From the NCBI RefSeq assembly GCF_910592395.1, contig NC_088312.1:17803292-17867291 (forward strand): DNA of 64,000 nt. The letters run 5' to 3'. Shown piece by piece: positions 35,441-45,964 of the stretch. How positions within the stretch are numbered: position 1 is the first letter of the stretch; each line of letters opens with the position of its first letter. The translations under genes and the position numbers were made by a program. The notes beneath the pieces were generated by a model. That model saw only the letters and a list, made by a program, of their open reading frames with translations. It did not search any database and had not been told where the DNA came from. The stretch is from Lineus longissimus (taxonomy: Eukaryota; Nemertea; Pilidiophora; Heteronemertea; Lineidae).

Positions 35441-36370
35441 ATGGCAACTGCAAAAGTTGTTCAAGCTGGAAAGAGGCAAAGGAAGCCTAACTACGCGGCC
35501 CAGGAAAACCTTTTTCTTGCTGAGTGCTACGAAGAGTTTAAGAATATCATAGACGCACCACACAGGGATGCCAATATCAACGCGAAGAAGAACAAAGCAT
35601 GGGACAATATCTGTGCACAACACAAGGCAAGATTCCCGCATATTGAACGTTCTAAGGATAATCTGAAATTGAAGCTTTCCAAACTGAAGATGGAATCTCG
35701 AGAGAAGCTTCTGGAGAAAAAGAAATCACGCAACAAGACAGGGGGTGGAAAACCCACAACTGAGCCCAACCCAGCCCAGCAGAAAATCCTAGATCTATGT
35801 GAAGAAACCCCTGGGTTCAAGGGGCTGAAGGGTGTTGAGACTCCTGCTACAGTGTCGGCATCCCAAGACCAATTATCATCCGATGCAGGTAAGTCAGGAC
35901 TACCTTTGTTTACAGATGGCTGGAAGAAACACACACTGCAAGAACACTACAGAATAACACAGTTTTTAAAGTTACATACCATTTAATATAACTGACAAAT
36001 TTGCGATCATACAGTATACTGTTGAACAGTTATAATGTTGGAAATATTTCTGTCACCTTTCATTGAAAAAGTTCTTGTTTCAGATTCCGACAATGATGGC
36101 GACCATTCGAATGAAACTGCAGAACCGGCTGAGGAAGCGACATCAAGTGCAACCACAAGCCGTACCGGAACTCCGTCGTCAAGCACGATTCCAAGGAAAT
36201 ACGCCTCATTCGATGATTTAGTTCACATTGAGAAAAAAAATGAACTTCTCAAACGAAAAAATCTTAAATTGAAAAGAAAGAAACTTAAGTTACAGATTCG
36301 ACTTTTGCAGCATAAAGTAAATGAAGTGAACTCGCCCAAAGACGATGGTCAAGTATTCTTTCACCTGTGA
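35441..36370 (+). CDS. Harbinger Myb/SANT-like DNA-binding protein (2 exons)
   Basis: Exons 35441-35888 and 36084-36370 join to 244 codons; donor GATGCAG|GTAAGT, acceptor TTGTTTCAG|ATTCC. The start is the first ATG, MATAKVVQAGKRQRKPNYAA. Residues ~14-85 form a three-helix Myb/SANT-like (MADF-like) domain: NLFLAECYEEFKNII, AWDNICAQH, then a basic helix with LKLKLSKLK. A Ser/Thr/Glu-rich linker follows, and the C-terminus is a strongly basic coiled-coil helix (EKKNELLKRKNLKLKRKKLK). In Harbinger elements this partner protein brings the nuclease into the nucleus and onto the transposon ends (established for the family). The frame is intact across the splice. Confidence 0.88.
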
Positions 36371-36506
36371 GCCATACTCGGCAACGGCAACTTACTCCAC
36401 AACAACTACTATTTACATGTATAGGTGATATTTTGACAAGGCATGGGAGTAAGTTCTCAAAATAAAGAGTGACCATACTAGCATATCCTCTGCATCTTCT
36501 TGTTTA

Positions 36507-36650
36507 TTAATAATAATAATAATGTTGGGATTTATATAGCGCAGTATCCAGGCTGTTCTCCCGCTCGAAGCGCTTTACATTATTACCCAGTCTCTCCTGA
36601 AACCTTTCAGGGGAACTCAAGGAGCAACTCATACAGCGTTCACTTGATCC
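36507..36650 (+). repeat. SINE body inside the Harbinger element
   Basis: (AAT)n tail, then TTTATATAGCGCAGTATCCA, AAGCGCTTTACATTATTACC and CCTGAAACCTTTCAGG: the same order as the SINE body at 27225-27380. No tRNA head remains. It lies between the two Harbinger genes and is younger than that element if the element's other copies lack it. Confidence 0.65.
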
Positions 36651-36668
36651 TTTCAGACCGGTACCCAT

Positions 36669-37712
36669 TTATACTCCTGTTCGAATCTGTTCTGTATCAA
36701 TAAGGCACGTGCTCGGTGTCCATTTGCTTGAATGTCCAGTATATTCCTCCAGATCAGGTTGTCGACACCCAGGTTCAATATCATCAACCTGAGGCTCGTT
36801 TCTGTCCACTGCGATATTGTGCAGCACAGCTGTTGCTGCAATTACTTTGCAGGTATCCTCTGGATTTCTCAAACGACTTTCAAGGTGTAAGGTATGGAAC
36901 CTACGTTTCCACCTGCCAATCGTTTGTTCAACCAAAACCCTAGTACGCTTTTGAGCTGAATTGTAACGCCGCTCAGAAGCTGTGTGCGGATTCAGAAGTG
37001 GTGTCATAAGCCAGCTTCGGCACGGATATTCGCTATCACCAAGGATGAACCCACCAATAGCACCACTCTCCATGAGATCCCAAATCTGACTTGTCCTCAA
37101 TATTCTGCTATCGTGTGCTCCTCCAGGTCATCTTGCCACGATGTTGATGAATTTCCTCTTGTGATCACATATGACTTGCACATTAATTGAATGATATCCT
37201 TTTCTGTTGATATAGTCGATATCGTTCTCATGTGGAGAACACATCCAAACATGAGTTCCGTCCACGCAGCCTATCACTTCTGGAAAGTGTACACGTCTCA
37301 TCCTATAGAATCCATCCTTGATTTGGGCTATATTTCGTGCATCAGGGAATTTCACATAGTCACCTATCTTCTCTGCGAGAGAATCCGTCACACGATGAAT
37401 AGCACGCCAAGCAGTTTGCGGAGATACTTGTAGAGGATCCCCAACAACATATTGGAAGGTGCCAGTTGCATAATATTGAAGTACTATCAACACCTGCTGA
37501 GATGGGAGTAGGGCGAAGTTTCTCCTTGTAGGATGTTCAATATCCGGGGCAACAATGTCCGTTATCAACATTATCCCCTCCCTCGAGAATCGATACCTCT
37601 TAACAAGTTCTGCATCACCAAAAATGTCCAAAGGGTTTCGACGATCACGGAAAACGCGTTCTCTTCGCATTGCTCTACGCAATTCAGCAAGTTCCAGGAT
37701 CCGTCTCGCCAT
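36669..37712 (-). pseudogene. HARBI1-like DDE transposase with one stop
   Basis: 347 codons in one frame, starting MARRILELAELRRAMRRERV, interrupted by a single TGA (37128-37130) in the block INIVAR-stop-PGGAHDS, where the family normally has Trp (TGG). Otherwise complete: N-terminal helix region, FALLPSQQVLIVLQYYATG, first catalytic Asp in GCVDGTHV, second in ILGDSEYP, and the Glu within RTRVLVEQTIGRWKRRF. Length fits Harbinger nucleases (~350). The stop truncates the enzyme before the second Asp, so this copy is inactive unless it is read through. Needs the partner protein at 35441. Confidence 0.9.
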
Positions 37713-37918
37713 CCTTACCCTTCGAAGTCCAGAGGTGAAATGACTTTAGAAATGTGCTAAGGATTTAGAAGTACCCAAGACCTATTCTAGAAATAGTAAG
37801 CAACTAGGAACTTTGCTAAGCTTAGAACGGTTTTATGGAATAGAATTAGCATGAAACTAGAGCTGGAATGAAGTTTAGCAACCAACTAGGCCTAGAATGC
37901 TTTTATGGAATTGGCCCC

Positions 37919-39755
37919 AGGATTCCAAGAAAGAACCCCATTGCAATCTCACAGGAATTCCCTTGATAATGTCATTCCAACAGGAAATCCCATTACATCT
38001 GAAAATAGATTGGAGCAACCACACGGATAAAATGACTCCAAAATCATCCATTCACTCCAGTTATATTAGTTTTTTGGGGGGCTACAAACCCAGATTAATA
38101 CTCAACAAATATATGTTGACCCTCAGTGGTACAGTACATGAGCCCAGACTCTCAAAGAGTGTGCGCAAGAAACAGTGTTCTCGCATATAATATAGATTGA
38201 GAAAAGGAGAATAAGATGGTATGCTGTATCATTGGGAAAATAGGCTGGCACAATTCATCTTTCTCCCCAATACTCAATACTGTAAGCTAACGCACAAGCA
38301 GGGTGCCCTGCGAAATCGGGCAGATCGACAGTGCTCCCAGCAGTGAGTGAGCGGACTCATCTGTCACTTTCTTGTCTGTTTGGCAGAAGTTCAAGGCGGC
38401 GAAGGGGCGACGTGGATGTTAGAAAATTTGTTGTAGTGCGAAGACGGAACTACTGGCCTAACAACATGGACGTTTTGTTCCCCGGGCCCTAATTTATCCC
38501 CCAAGACATATAGTAGTATCCTTTTTCCAATTTGAATTGAGTAACACAGGAGCGTTGCGGGTCTCAACTTGGATTAACCATGTCCCCCCCCCCCACCCTC
38601 TCCCTTCCAATGCAGTTTGATTTGAGTTTGCATATTTCTTGATCCCATTCATCTTACTTCCCGATACCTGCCAGTGATACTGTAAGCCCGCGCACAAATA
38701 GGATGCACTGTGGAATCGGGCTGCAACAGGGACCAATTGCATACAGGCCACGTATTATATCAATATAGGGCCTTCAATCTTACCATTTCCCCCGATAATG
38801 TGGACTTTTAAAATTGTCCTTTTAATTACAACATCGGCATAATGAAATCGTAAGATACCCAATAGCGAGATCCGCATGACCTCCTATGCGGATAATAGGA
38901 ACACACAGCTGTCGTGCTAATTCTAGCTGTAAAAAGATGTTTGTCTTGTTTAGTACACGAATTAGTATATTGGGGAACTGTCTGATGTGGAAGTATTCGA
39001 TTTCAAAACACTTCTTGAGGGGGCAAAGTGTAGTCGATATAGAGTAGCACCAGTGCGAACTGCTGGTACATTTGCCTCCAAACGCGGTGAAAAAATATTC
39101 CAGTTGAAAGAGATACCACTCGTCATGTAACAAAATCGATTCAATCAGTAAAACTCAAAATTTCCCGCATAAGTCAGTAAAATGTCTATTTGAAATTACA
39201 TGTAATAGGAAATTCACATAAGTTGCCTGTTCATACCAAAAGAACCCACTAATTGCCCCTAATGTGACTTTTTTAACTATGCACTAATGACTACGTCATA
39301 TGATACGCCACCCTCCAAGGTTACGCGCTGATCGTTTGACCGATTAATGTGAGTCGGAAATCAGCCGGAATTAACCGTAATAGCGAAGGTGAAGTTCCAT
39401 AAAGACGCTTCACTCTTGTCTCCTGCCGCGAAATATGTAGCCTTGCGCAAATAGTGCTAGTGCAATCAAAATTGTTTTAAAAAGGCATGATATTGCTCAA
39501 TTTGTAAATTAAAAAAAAATGTATCGAGGCAAAATGTCATATTTTGGCTGGATAAAGTTTTACAAGTTTCTTGTAATAGTGATTAAACATTTGGGGCCAG
39601 GGCAATTATGGAAGCTACCTAAAATTTGGGATCGGGCACGATTGCCACCTGGCAAGGCGAGGCTGAACTGGTGGACCTTTGTTTGTCTAACTTGGCTGTT
39701 TTTTTGCATGCATGTCAGCTTTAAAGATTATTTTCATTCAACATGCTGGCCTTAC
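37919..39755. other. Intronic, mostly unassigned
   Basis: Two loosely repeated passages (38260-38345 and 38655-38735: CAATACTGTAAGC / GATACTGTAAGCCCGCGCAC, with 'AATCGGGC'). Otherwise only the receptor-like relic at 38825-38885. Confidence 0.4.
38825..38885 (-). pseudogene. Possible relic of a glutamate receptor S1 exon
   Basis: The minus strand reads GGHADLAIGYLTIS before diverging and hitting a stop. 'ADLAIG.LTIS' is very close to the conserved S1 motif that carries the Pro/Thr and Arg agonist contacts in AMPA and kainate receptors. The catalytically important '..RE' downstream is not present, phase does not match the S1 exons and the place is wrong: it lies upstream of exon 33120-33230. 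It could be a displaced, decayed exon or chance. Confidence 0.3.
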
Positions 39756-39860
39756 CTTTTGCAGCCCTTTGGTTGTCATGAAGAGAATCTCGAGATTGAA
39801 ATCGATTCTTCTACCTTCCTTCAAACCCATAACCCTTCCAGACAAACCATTGAAAGATAC
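39756..39860 (-). CDS. Kainate-type glutamate receptor, ATD exon ('GLSGR')
   Basis: 105 bp, 35 codons, phase 0/0, acceptor CTTTTCCAG and donor GTAAGGC. Encodes VSFNGLSGRVMGLKEGRRID and continues FNLEILFMTTKGLQK. The family pattern is '..W.GLTG.I.F....R.DF.L.I..L...G..K', the part of the amino-terminal domain that precedes the W-x-P-x-x-G-L-N segment in exon 33120-33230. The exon is short and easy to miss; it is supported by its splice signals, phase and correct order between its neighbours. Confidence 0.9.
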
Positions 39861-40229
39861 CTGGAAAAGTTAGAATATATACTAACATATATCATTAAAG
39901 CTGGTTACATCAGTCAATTGCAGCGAAGATAAGGCTGACATGAATGCATAAAAGCCCTCGCGGCAAAGTTAAACAAGTGCACCACAAAGCGGCAAAAAAA
40001 TACACCGGTCACTCCACATTCCAAAACTAACCAGAGGTACCGCGTTTGCTCGCAAACGCTAGTATATCCGCACTTTGGTGAAATCAGGTTGATGGTAGTG
40101 TTATGGAATGGAACAGAATAGTAAATAAGGAAGCTGATGGTTTTAGTAGTTTTTATTATTATTTTGGGTAGTCTATTTCTATAGCGAGAAATGTCGAGGT
40201 AAACTCGTTCATAATGTAGAGTGGTCACA

Positions 40230-40860
40230 AGGCATTTCCAAATTTTACAACAAAATGGCCGTCAGTCGGCCATCTTGAATGCGAAATCAGCCATTATCGA
40301 ACTTAACCTTGATATTCACCCCACACACGTGTACACTAAATATGAAATGTCTAGGTAAACTCGTTCAGAATGTAGAGAGGTCACAAGCATTTCCAAGTTT
40401 TACAACAAAATGGCCGCCAGTCGGCCATCTTGAGTGCGAAATCAGCCATTATCGAACTTGGCCTTGATATTCACCCCATACACGTGTACACTAAATATGA
40501 AATGTCTAGGTGAACTCGTTCAGAATGTAGAGAGGTCACAAGGCATTTCCAAATTTTACAACAAAATGGCCGCCAGTCGGCCATCTTGAGTGCGAAATCA
40601 GCCATTATCGAACTTGGCCTTGATATTCACCCCATACACGTGTACACTAAATATGAAATGTCTAGGTGAACTCGTTCAGAATGTAGAGAGGTCACAAGGC
40701 ATTTCCAAGTTTTACAACAAAATGGCCGCCAGTCGGCCATCTTGAATGCGAAATCAGCCATTATCGAACTTGGCCTTGATATTCACCCCATACATGTGCA
40801 CACCAAATATGACATGTCTAGGTGAACTCGTTCAGAATGTAGAGAGGTCACAAGAGTGTG
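40230..40860 (+). repeat. Tandem array, four units of ~155 bp
   Basis: AAGGCATTTCCAA(A/G)TTTTAC recurs at about 40231, 40385, 40540 and 40697; each unit also has AAATGGCCGCCAGTCGGCCA, CACCCCATACACGTGTACAC and AACTCGTTCAGAATGTAGAG. The first unit is the most different. The array ends in GACGGACGGACGGACAAAC. No coding. Confidence 0.92.
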
Positions 40861-40989
40861 ACATGCAGACGGACGGCCGGACGGACGGACAAACCTATAT
40901 CCGAACTTTCTCCGAAAGTGCGGATATAACCACGAAGTATGGAAATCGACTGGCTATTATGGTTGCATGGTGGTAAAGCACTTCTATCA

Positions 40990-41560
40990 CTTGAGAATGT
41001 GACTTGTACTTTATACATTATGCCGCTGCATTGATATGGCTTGGTGGTATATTTCTATGAAGGATGAAGACCACTACAAGGGCAACAAGGTGGCCACCTC
41101 TCCCACCCCACCAAACCATGCCATAGAGAATTGAAAGCCATCAGTTGTCTTATTCAGCAGTTACAGTCCAGAATGCACGAGCCAGGATGACCACTTGGAA
41201 GCCAATTTGATATCGGTTCGGGCCCAAAATGGATCGGGCACCTCTCCAACCCCTGCCCATCAATCATCATGCTATAGAAAATGTCAAGCCCATGAGGCAA
41301 CTCGTTCTGCAGTTACAGTCCAGGATGTAAAATCCAAGATGGCCACTTGGCAGCCATATTCTTGATATTGGATCAGGCCCAAAATTAATAGGTCCCCCTC
41401 CCCCATTCCACCTCATCATGTCAAATTAAATTCAAGAACATGGGGCAACTCGTTCAGCAGTTACAATGCGAAATCCAAGATTGCGGCCATACCAGATATA
41501 GGATTGGGCCGAAAATCACTATAGGCAACTACCCAGCTCCCACATCCCAGTCCCACAGTA
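40990..41560 (+). repeat. Degenerate tandem repeat, ~165-bp units
   Basis: Three to four decayed units with CAGCAGTTACAGTCCAGAAT, CCAAGATGGCCACTTGG and CAGCCATA...GATATTGG. The same family is present at 50282-50640. It is related in wording to the 40230 array. Confidence 0.8.
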
Positions 41561-43000
41561 ATATGAAACCAATCCGACCATCCATTGGTGAGTAATCGAA
41601 CTTTTTATGTCTTAATATAACGCCACCTAGAGGCGAAAGTGGGACTGATTTTAGGTTGAAAGTTGATCTATGAGTTACTATCACCTAGGGATACGTATGT
41701 ACAGATATTGGGATCAATAGCTGAAGGGGTTACGAAATGTGAACATTTTGCAGTGTGACATGACCTTGAAAAGAGGTAAAGGTTAAACGAGTATGGCACC
41801 TTATGTCTCCTCATAAAAAGTACCTGCCATTAGAATTTCAGTACGCTGCGGCCAAAATTAACCGCGTTATCATACTTTTGTGTTCTTCGCAAAGCGCCCC
41901 CAGCTATAAGGCCGAAAGTTGGTCTATGAGTCACTGTCACCCAGAAGTATTAAGGTAGCAGGAAGGGTTGGGCGTTTGTGGTTTCTGAGTCTGAGGGGGT
42001 TGGTGTCTGTTGACTGTGCTTTAAGAGAGACTAGGCATGGCGCCAGTCAGTCCAATGCACGCCTGTCATGGTCAGCAGTGTTCAGCTTAGCGCGATATGG
42101 AACATTCTTCCGAAACTCAAGCGATGGAAGTCTACTCATTAGCATATCTCGCGCACTGCTCCTTCTGGTCAAACATCGTAGTGAAATCGTAATGAAAAAC
42201 GTCTGGCTTTGCGCCAGACTAATAAGTGAAGAACTAATAGGTAAAGAACTTCTACTTGCGCGAGACTGCTGTGATAAAATTATCATTGCAGAGACTCCGG
42301 TGACGTACACATATATTTTTTAGATGCCCTCAAAAGACGACATGGAATGATTATTTTATTGATATTTCCTACTAAATACCTTCCAATTATCACTTTATAC
42401 AAATAGATCGGCGTTAGGTCGCATGCTTTTCTTTCCTGGTGACACTATAAAGCAAAATAGTTGCAAGCCCGTAAATGCGCTATAAGTCCAATAATAAGTG
42501 ACGGTGACCCGTTATAAATGTTTCGCCAGCTTCGCTTTTTTGTCGCTACGCGGGCTTTGGGCCCTTGCGTCAAGGGGTACATATTGTACAGAGATTGGGA
42601 TCATTAGCTTCAGTTGTTACGAAATGTTCACATTTCGTAATCTGACCTCTACGAACTTGAAATGTAGGTCAAGGTCAACACCCGTATGATATATTAAGTC
42701 CCTTCTAAGAGGTAGCACTTTTGGTGTTTTCGCATAATGCCCCCTAGTGGTCAAAGAGTGAAATTTGAAGCGGATCTAAAGTCATAGCCCGGATGCTCGA
42801 CGCACATTGCACAACGCACGACAGGCCCATACCATGATACGTCCGTCTTGCGACGGGCGTATAAAAGCACTGACGCCCCGACCACTGAATGACCAAGTGC
42901 ACTTGAAATAGGATAATACGGTGGCTGGAAAGTGTCATCATTATTTTTTTCTTGAATATTTGTTTTTTCTGGAATTAAATATAATTGTTTTGCATTAAAG
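41561..43000. other. Intronic, decayed repeat units
   Basis: Contains degraded pieces related to the ~302-bp family (GCGCCCCCAGCTATAAGGC, GTTACGAAATGTTCACATTT, ATGCCCCCTAGTGGTCAAAG). The open frame at 41919-42323 (plus) has no recognised domain. Confidence 0.4.
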
Positions 43001-43285
43001 CGCTTTTTAATTCCGGCCGCGTAACGATAATTGTTACTGCCGCGGCGATAATTATTTCCGCCATGCCCGAAATGAATTCTGCCGCGTGGTGATAATTATT
43101 TCCGCCGAGGCGATAATTGTTTCGGCCATGCCCGAAATGATTTCCGCCGCGTGATGATAATTATTAGCGCCACGGCGATAATCATTTCCACTGTGTCCGA
43201 AATGATTTCCGCCGTGTGGCCATAATTGTTTCCGCCGTGCCCGAAATGATTTCCGCCGCGTGGTGATAATTATTAGCGTCGCGGA
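43000..43285 (+). repeat. CG-rich minisatellite (GATAATTATTTCCGCCG)
   Basis: About ten half-units alternate 'GCGATAATTATT' and 'GCCCGAAATGATTTCCGCCG', giving a composite unit near 60 bp. CpG-rich repeats in an AT-rich intron. No coding. Confidence 0.9.
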
Positions 43286-43485
43286 GATGGGTTCGAATCT
43301 GGAGATTTACTCCTCAAAGTGATGGTGTAGTGCGTTGGTCATAGGTATAATTCTTGATAGTTACTCCTCAATGGGGTGGTGTAGTGCTTCGGTCATGGGT
43401 TCGATTCTTGAATATTCATTTCAATGGGGTGTTGTAGTGCCTCAGTCATGGGTTCGATTTGGAGATTTACTCTTTTGTGTGGTGC
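43286..43485 (+). repeat. ~52-bp tandem units with B-box-like words
   Basis: Four units: GATGGGTTCGAATCTGGAGA, CATAGGTATAATTCTTGA, CATGGGTTCGATTCTTGA and CATGGGTTCGATTTGGAGA, each followed by TTACTCCTCAA(T)GGGGTG-like sequence and GTGTAGTGC. GGTTCGAATC matches the polymerase III B box, but no A box is evident. Confidence 0.75.
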
Positions 43486-43499
43486 GGGTCTCTGCCCCT

Positions 43500-43895
43500 A
43501 TTTACCTCAATATGTAACATGCCTTCCATTCGTCGCACTGGCGCCACCTATCCATCCCCATGTCACAAGATAATAGTCCCAGTGATTTGCACTTGTAGCC
43601 CTTCTATTTATGAACATAGCATCAAATATACGCATAGTTAGATGCTGGCGCCACCTATCAATTCGCATGAACCAGCCAAAATTGATGTTCCAAACTACCC
43701 TATTAAATTACACAAGCTCCCTTTAACTGCCAGTGATTTGCACTGGTAGCACCCTCTATGACCATAAAGGCAAATATATGCTCGGTTAGATGCTGGCGCG
43801 ACCTATCCATCACCATGAACTTAGCCAAACTCATATTCCAAACTAACCTAATGTGGCAAGATAATTGTCCCTTTAACTGCCAGTGAATCACCTGT
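43500..43895 (+). repeat. Degenerate ~230-bp tandem repeat
   Basis: CTGGCGCCACCTATCCATC (43529), CTGGCGCCACCTATCAATT (43644) and CTGGCGCGACCTATCCATCA (43793) with shared CCAGTGATTTGCACTGGTAG and AAATATATGCTCGGTTAGATG words. Two and a half units. Confidence 0.75.
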
Positions 43896-44201
43896 AACTA
43901 AAAATAGTATTCCATCACTTCGGCATAAAACCTTATGTGTAACCTTATGTGTACTTGAGTTCTATGTCATGGCTTGTACGTACTAGAGTTATGTGTGCTA
44001 GCTTGATCGACTCCAGCTTGCGTTTGGCCTACTTTTGCAATGATAACTCCCCATGTAACCACGATCCTAGAATGATCCGGCTGTGTATTGTATAAGAAAA
44101 TACAATACAATTGCTTTCTTTGCATAAAGTCCAGTAAGCCCTCAACTTTTGTCACTTTACGAATGATAAACGTATTTTTATACATTCTTGTTAAGACTTA
44201 C

Positions 44202-44354
44202 TGAATTCATAGCATTAAAGAAGCTGCTCCCAAATGGCCATTGTTTGTCTTCATAACACGAGAGATTAAATAACCGGATGTCCTGACTGTGGTCCACTTC
44301 TTCGAGTCCTTTGGCTAACATATAAACGGCATCATACATCAATGCAGCTTCTGT
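44202..44354 (-). CDS. Kainate-type glutamate receptor, ATD exon ('ALMYDAV')
   Basis: 153 bp, 51 codons, phase 0/0, acceptor TTAACTTCCAG and donor GTAAGTC. Encodes TEAALMYDAVYMLAKGLEEV, then LFNLSCYEDKQWPFGSSFFN. The family pattern '(T)(D/E)AALMYDAV....A', followed by 'L.C.....W.FG..F.N.(I/M)', is one of the best-conserved parts of the kainate receptor amino-terminal domain; the Cys is the usual disulphide partner. Confidence 0.94.
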
Positions 44355-45964
44355 CTGGAAGTTAAACAATGTTTTAAAGATTGATATCACTATTACCAAA
44401 TAAATCAACTAAAGAGGAGAAACAGATAGCATTTTATCGACTAGTGATACCAAGTGGTTCTTGCTGACAGGATTACTTTTGATCATAAAAATGCACGCGC
44501 GCTGGTTCATTAATCTCGAGTGATTACCATGGATACAGATGGGCCTACTCTATCTCTATTGCTACTTAGTCAAATGTAAATGTCCGATGTATTTTTTGAA
44601 GGGGTAGCTCTGACGAGGGGGGGGGGGTGCGATGGGACCATCCATATAGTTCCTTCCGACACATTTTTGTTTTGGTAATGTAATACATTTTGATTGTCCT
44701 TATTCACGGGAATCGGGCATTTCCAGTGATATACGACACAAATGGGTTGTCCTTATGCATTCACGATGGAAACGCATTTTAAAATAGATGTTACGTCCTG
44801 TTAATGGGGCACGTCATCATCGCGTACATTTGGGAAAAACTCCCTAACGAGACCGGAGCAGACAGCTGAAAGTAGTTTATTTTTTGGCCGCTAGGGTGCA
44901 GAATGTACGCCGCTCACCCGAATTTTTCACGCAACTATAGCTGAATAGAGCTAGTTCTAGTTTGTGATTCATTTTGATACTTCAGATTTGGGCAGTAGAC
45001 CAATATAACTTAGTCGTCAGTGTGGTTTTAAGCAGGGAAAACGTATTTGTTTTTCTTAAAGTGCCTTTTTTGGACGGGTGTGTGCGATTGTTTTGTTTAT
45101 GTCACGTGACCTCGACCATGTCGACACAAAATTGATATAAAACCACCTTTTCTGTCATTATTTATGACGGATATTTCTCTAATAAAAATATCAATATAAT
45201 TGGCCAATTTCTTAGGCATATGTAGCGAATTCCCATGAAGATTTAAATTAGATGTTCTCGTAACCTGTTACAACTGGTCTGATTTATAATTCAGCGCTAC
45301 AACTGGTCTGATTTATTTATTCAGCGCCATTTTGAAAAACCAAAAAAAATTGTTTGTTGGATATACAATATTTACTCTCTTTATTTCACTTCATTTACAT
45401 TATATACTCCAGCACACACGTGTATCTTAAGAGCCCCTCCTAAAGGGGGTCTTATAAAAGATTGGAATAGATGTCATTTGGCTTTCTCAAGGTGATAAGT
45501 AGATGTGTATGATTTTTTTCCACCATCCTTGTTAATCGTGAAGTTATAAGGCATAAAGGTGAAATATTTCGAATTTGCGTTGACATATAGGGTTTCTCAT
45601 GCATTTTGCTGCATCAGTCTATGCATGATTTTATGTCGAGATCAGACGAGATTGAAACTTGGCCAGGTGTATTCCACGCGTGACAAGCTATTCGGAAATG
45701 GAAAAGTTTGTGTGAGAGTGAGATACTGCCAGTTCTACAGCCGCTGGAACAGGGGTATGCATGAAATGACGTCGCATCATTTTTAGAGACAGGTAGCCCT
45801 GAGGTAGGCCTGGCCTACGCACTGGCTGGTGCGACCTTAACTCAGCAGAAGTCACGCCATCGGTATTGTCTCGATGTCGCGGTAACATCATTTGCCTCCG
45901 ATTGAATTCAGTAGTCGCCGAGTCAGGAGCTCTTGGGCGAATGCAATGTGGACAGTGCAATCAA
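44355..45964. other. Intronic, no gene recognised
   Basis: Contains a run of G at ~44620. A short repeated GCTACAACTGGTCTGATTTA near 45295 is probably a local duplication. No supportable gene. Confidence 0.35.

Larger units (their letters stand above)
35141..37918. mobile_element. Harbinger-type DNA transposon, nearly intact (2.8 kb)
   Basis: Ends with a perfect inverted repeat of at least 26 bp (GGGGCCAATTCCATAAAAGC... at 35141 and its complement ending at 37918; CCT/AGG may extend it to 29 bp). It carries the two convergent genes of PIF/Harbinger elements: a Myb/SANT-like protein on the plus strand (35441-36370) and a HARBI1-like DDE nuclease on the minus strand (36669-37712). The nuclease has one stop codon. 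A SINE lies between them. No 3-bp target duplication is obvious. Perfect ends suggest recent movement. Confidence 0.92.

Noticed and set aside
35438-35934. Minus-strand open frames opposite the Myb-like gene
   Set aside because: The plus-strand frame has the domain, a start and a valid intron; the antisense frames are shadows.
35138-37921. A 3-bp target duplication of the Harbinger element
   Set aside because: CCT and AGG at the two borders are inverse, not direct, repeats, and the next bases (ACA, ATT) differ, so no duplication is claimed.
40230-40860. CRISPR-like or phased repeat array
   Set aside because: The repeats are directly contiguous ~155-bp units without spacers, in an animal genome: a satellite.
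41919-42323. 134-codon plus-strand open frame
   Set aside because: No recognisable domain; flanks belong to decayed repeat units and an opposite-strand frame overlaps it.
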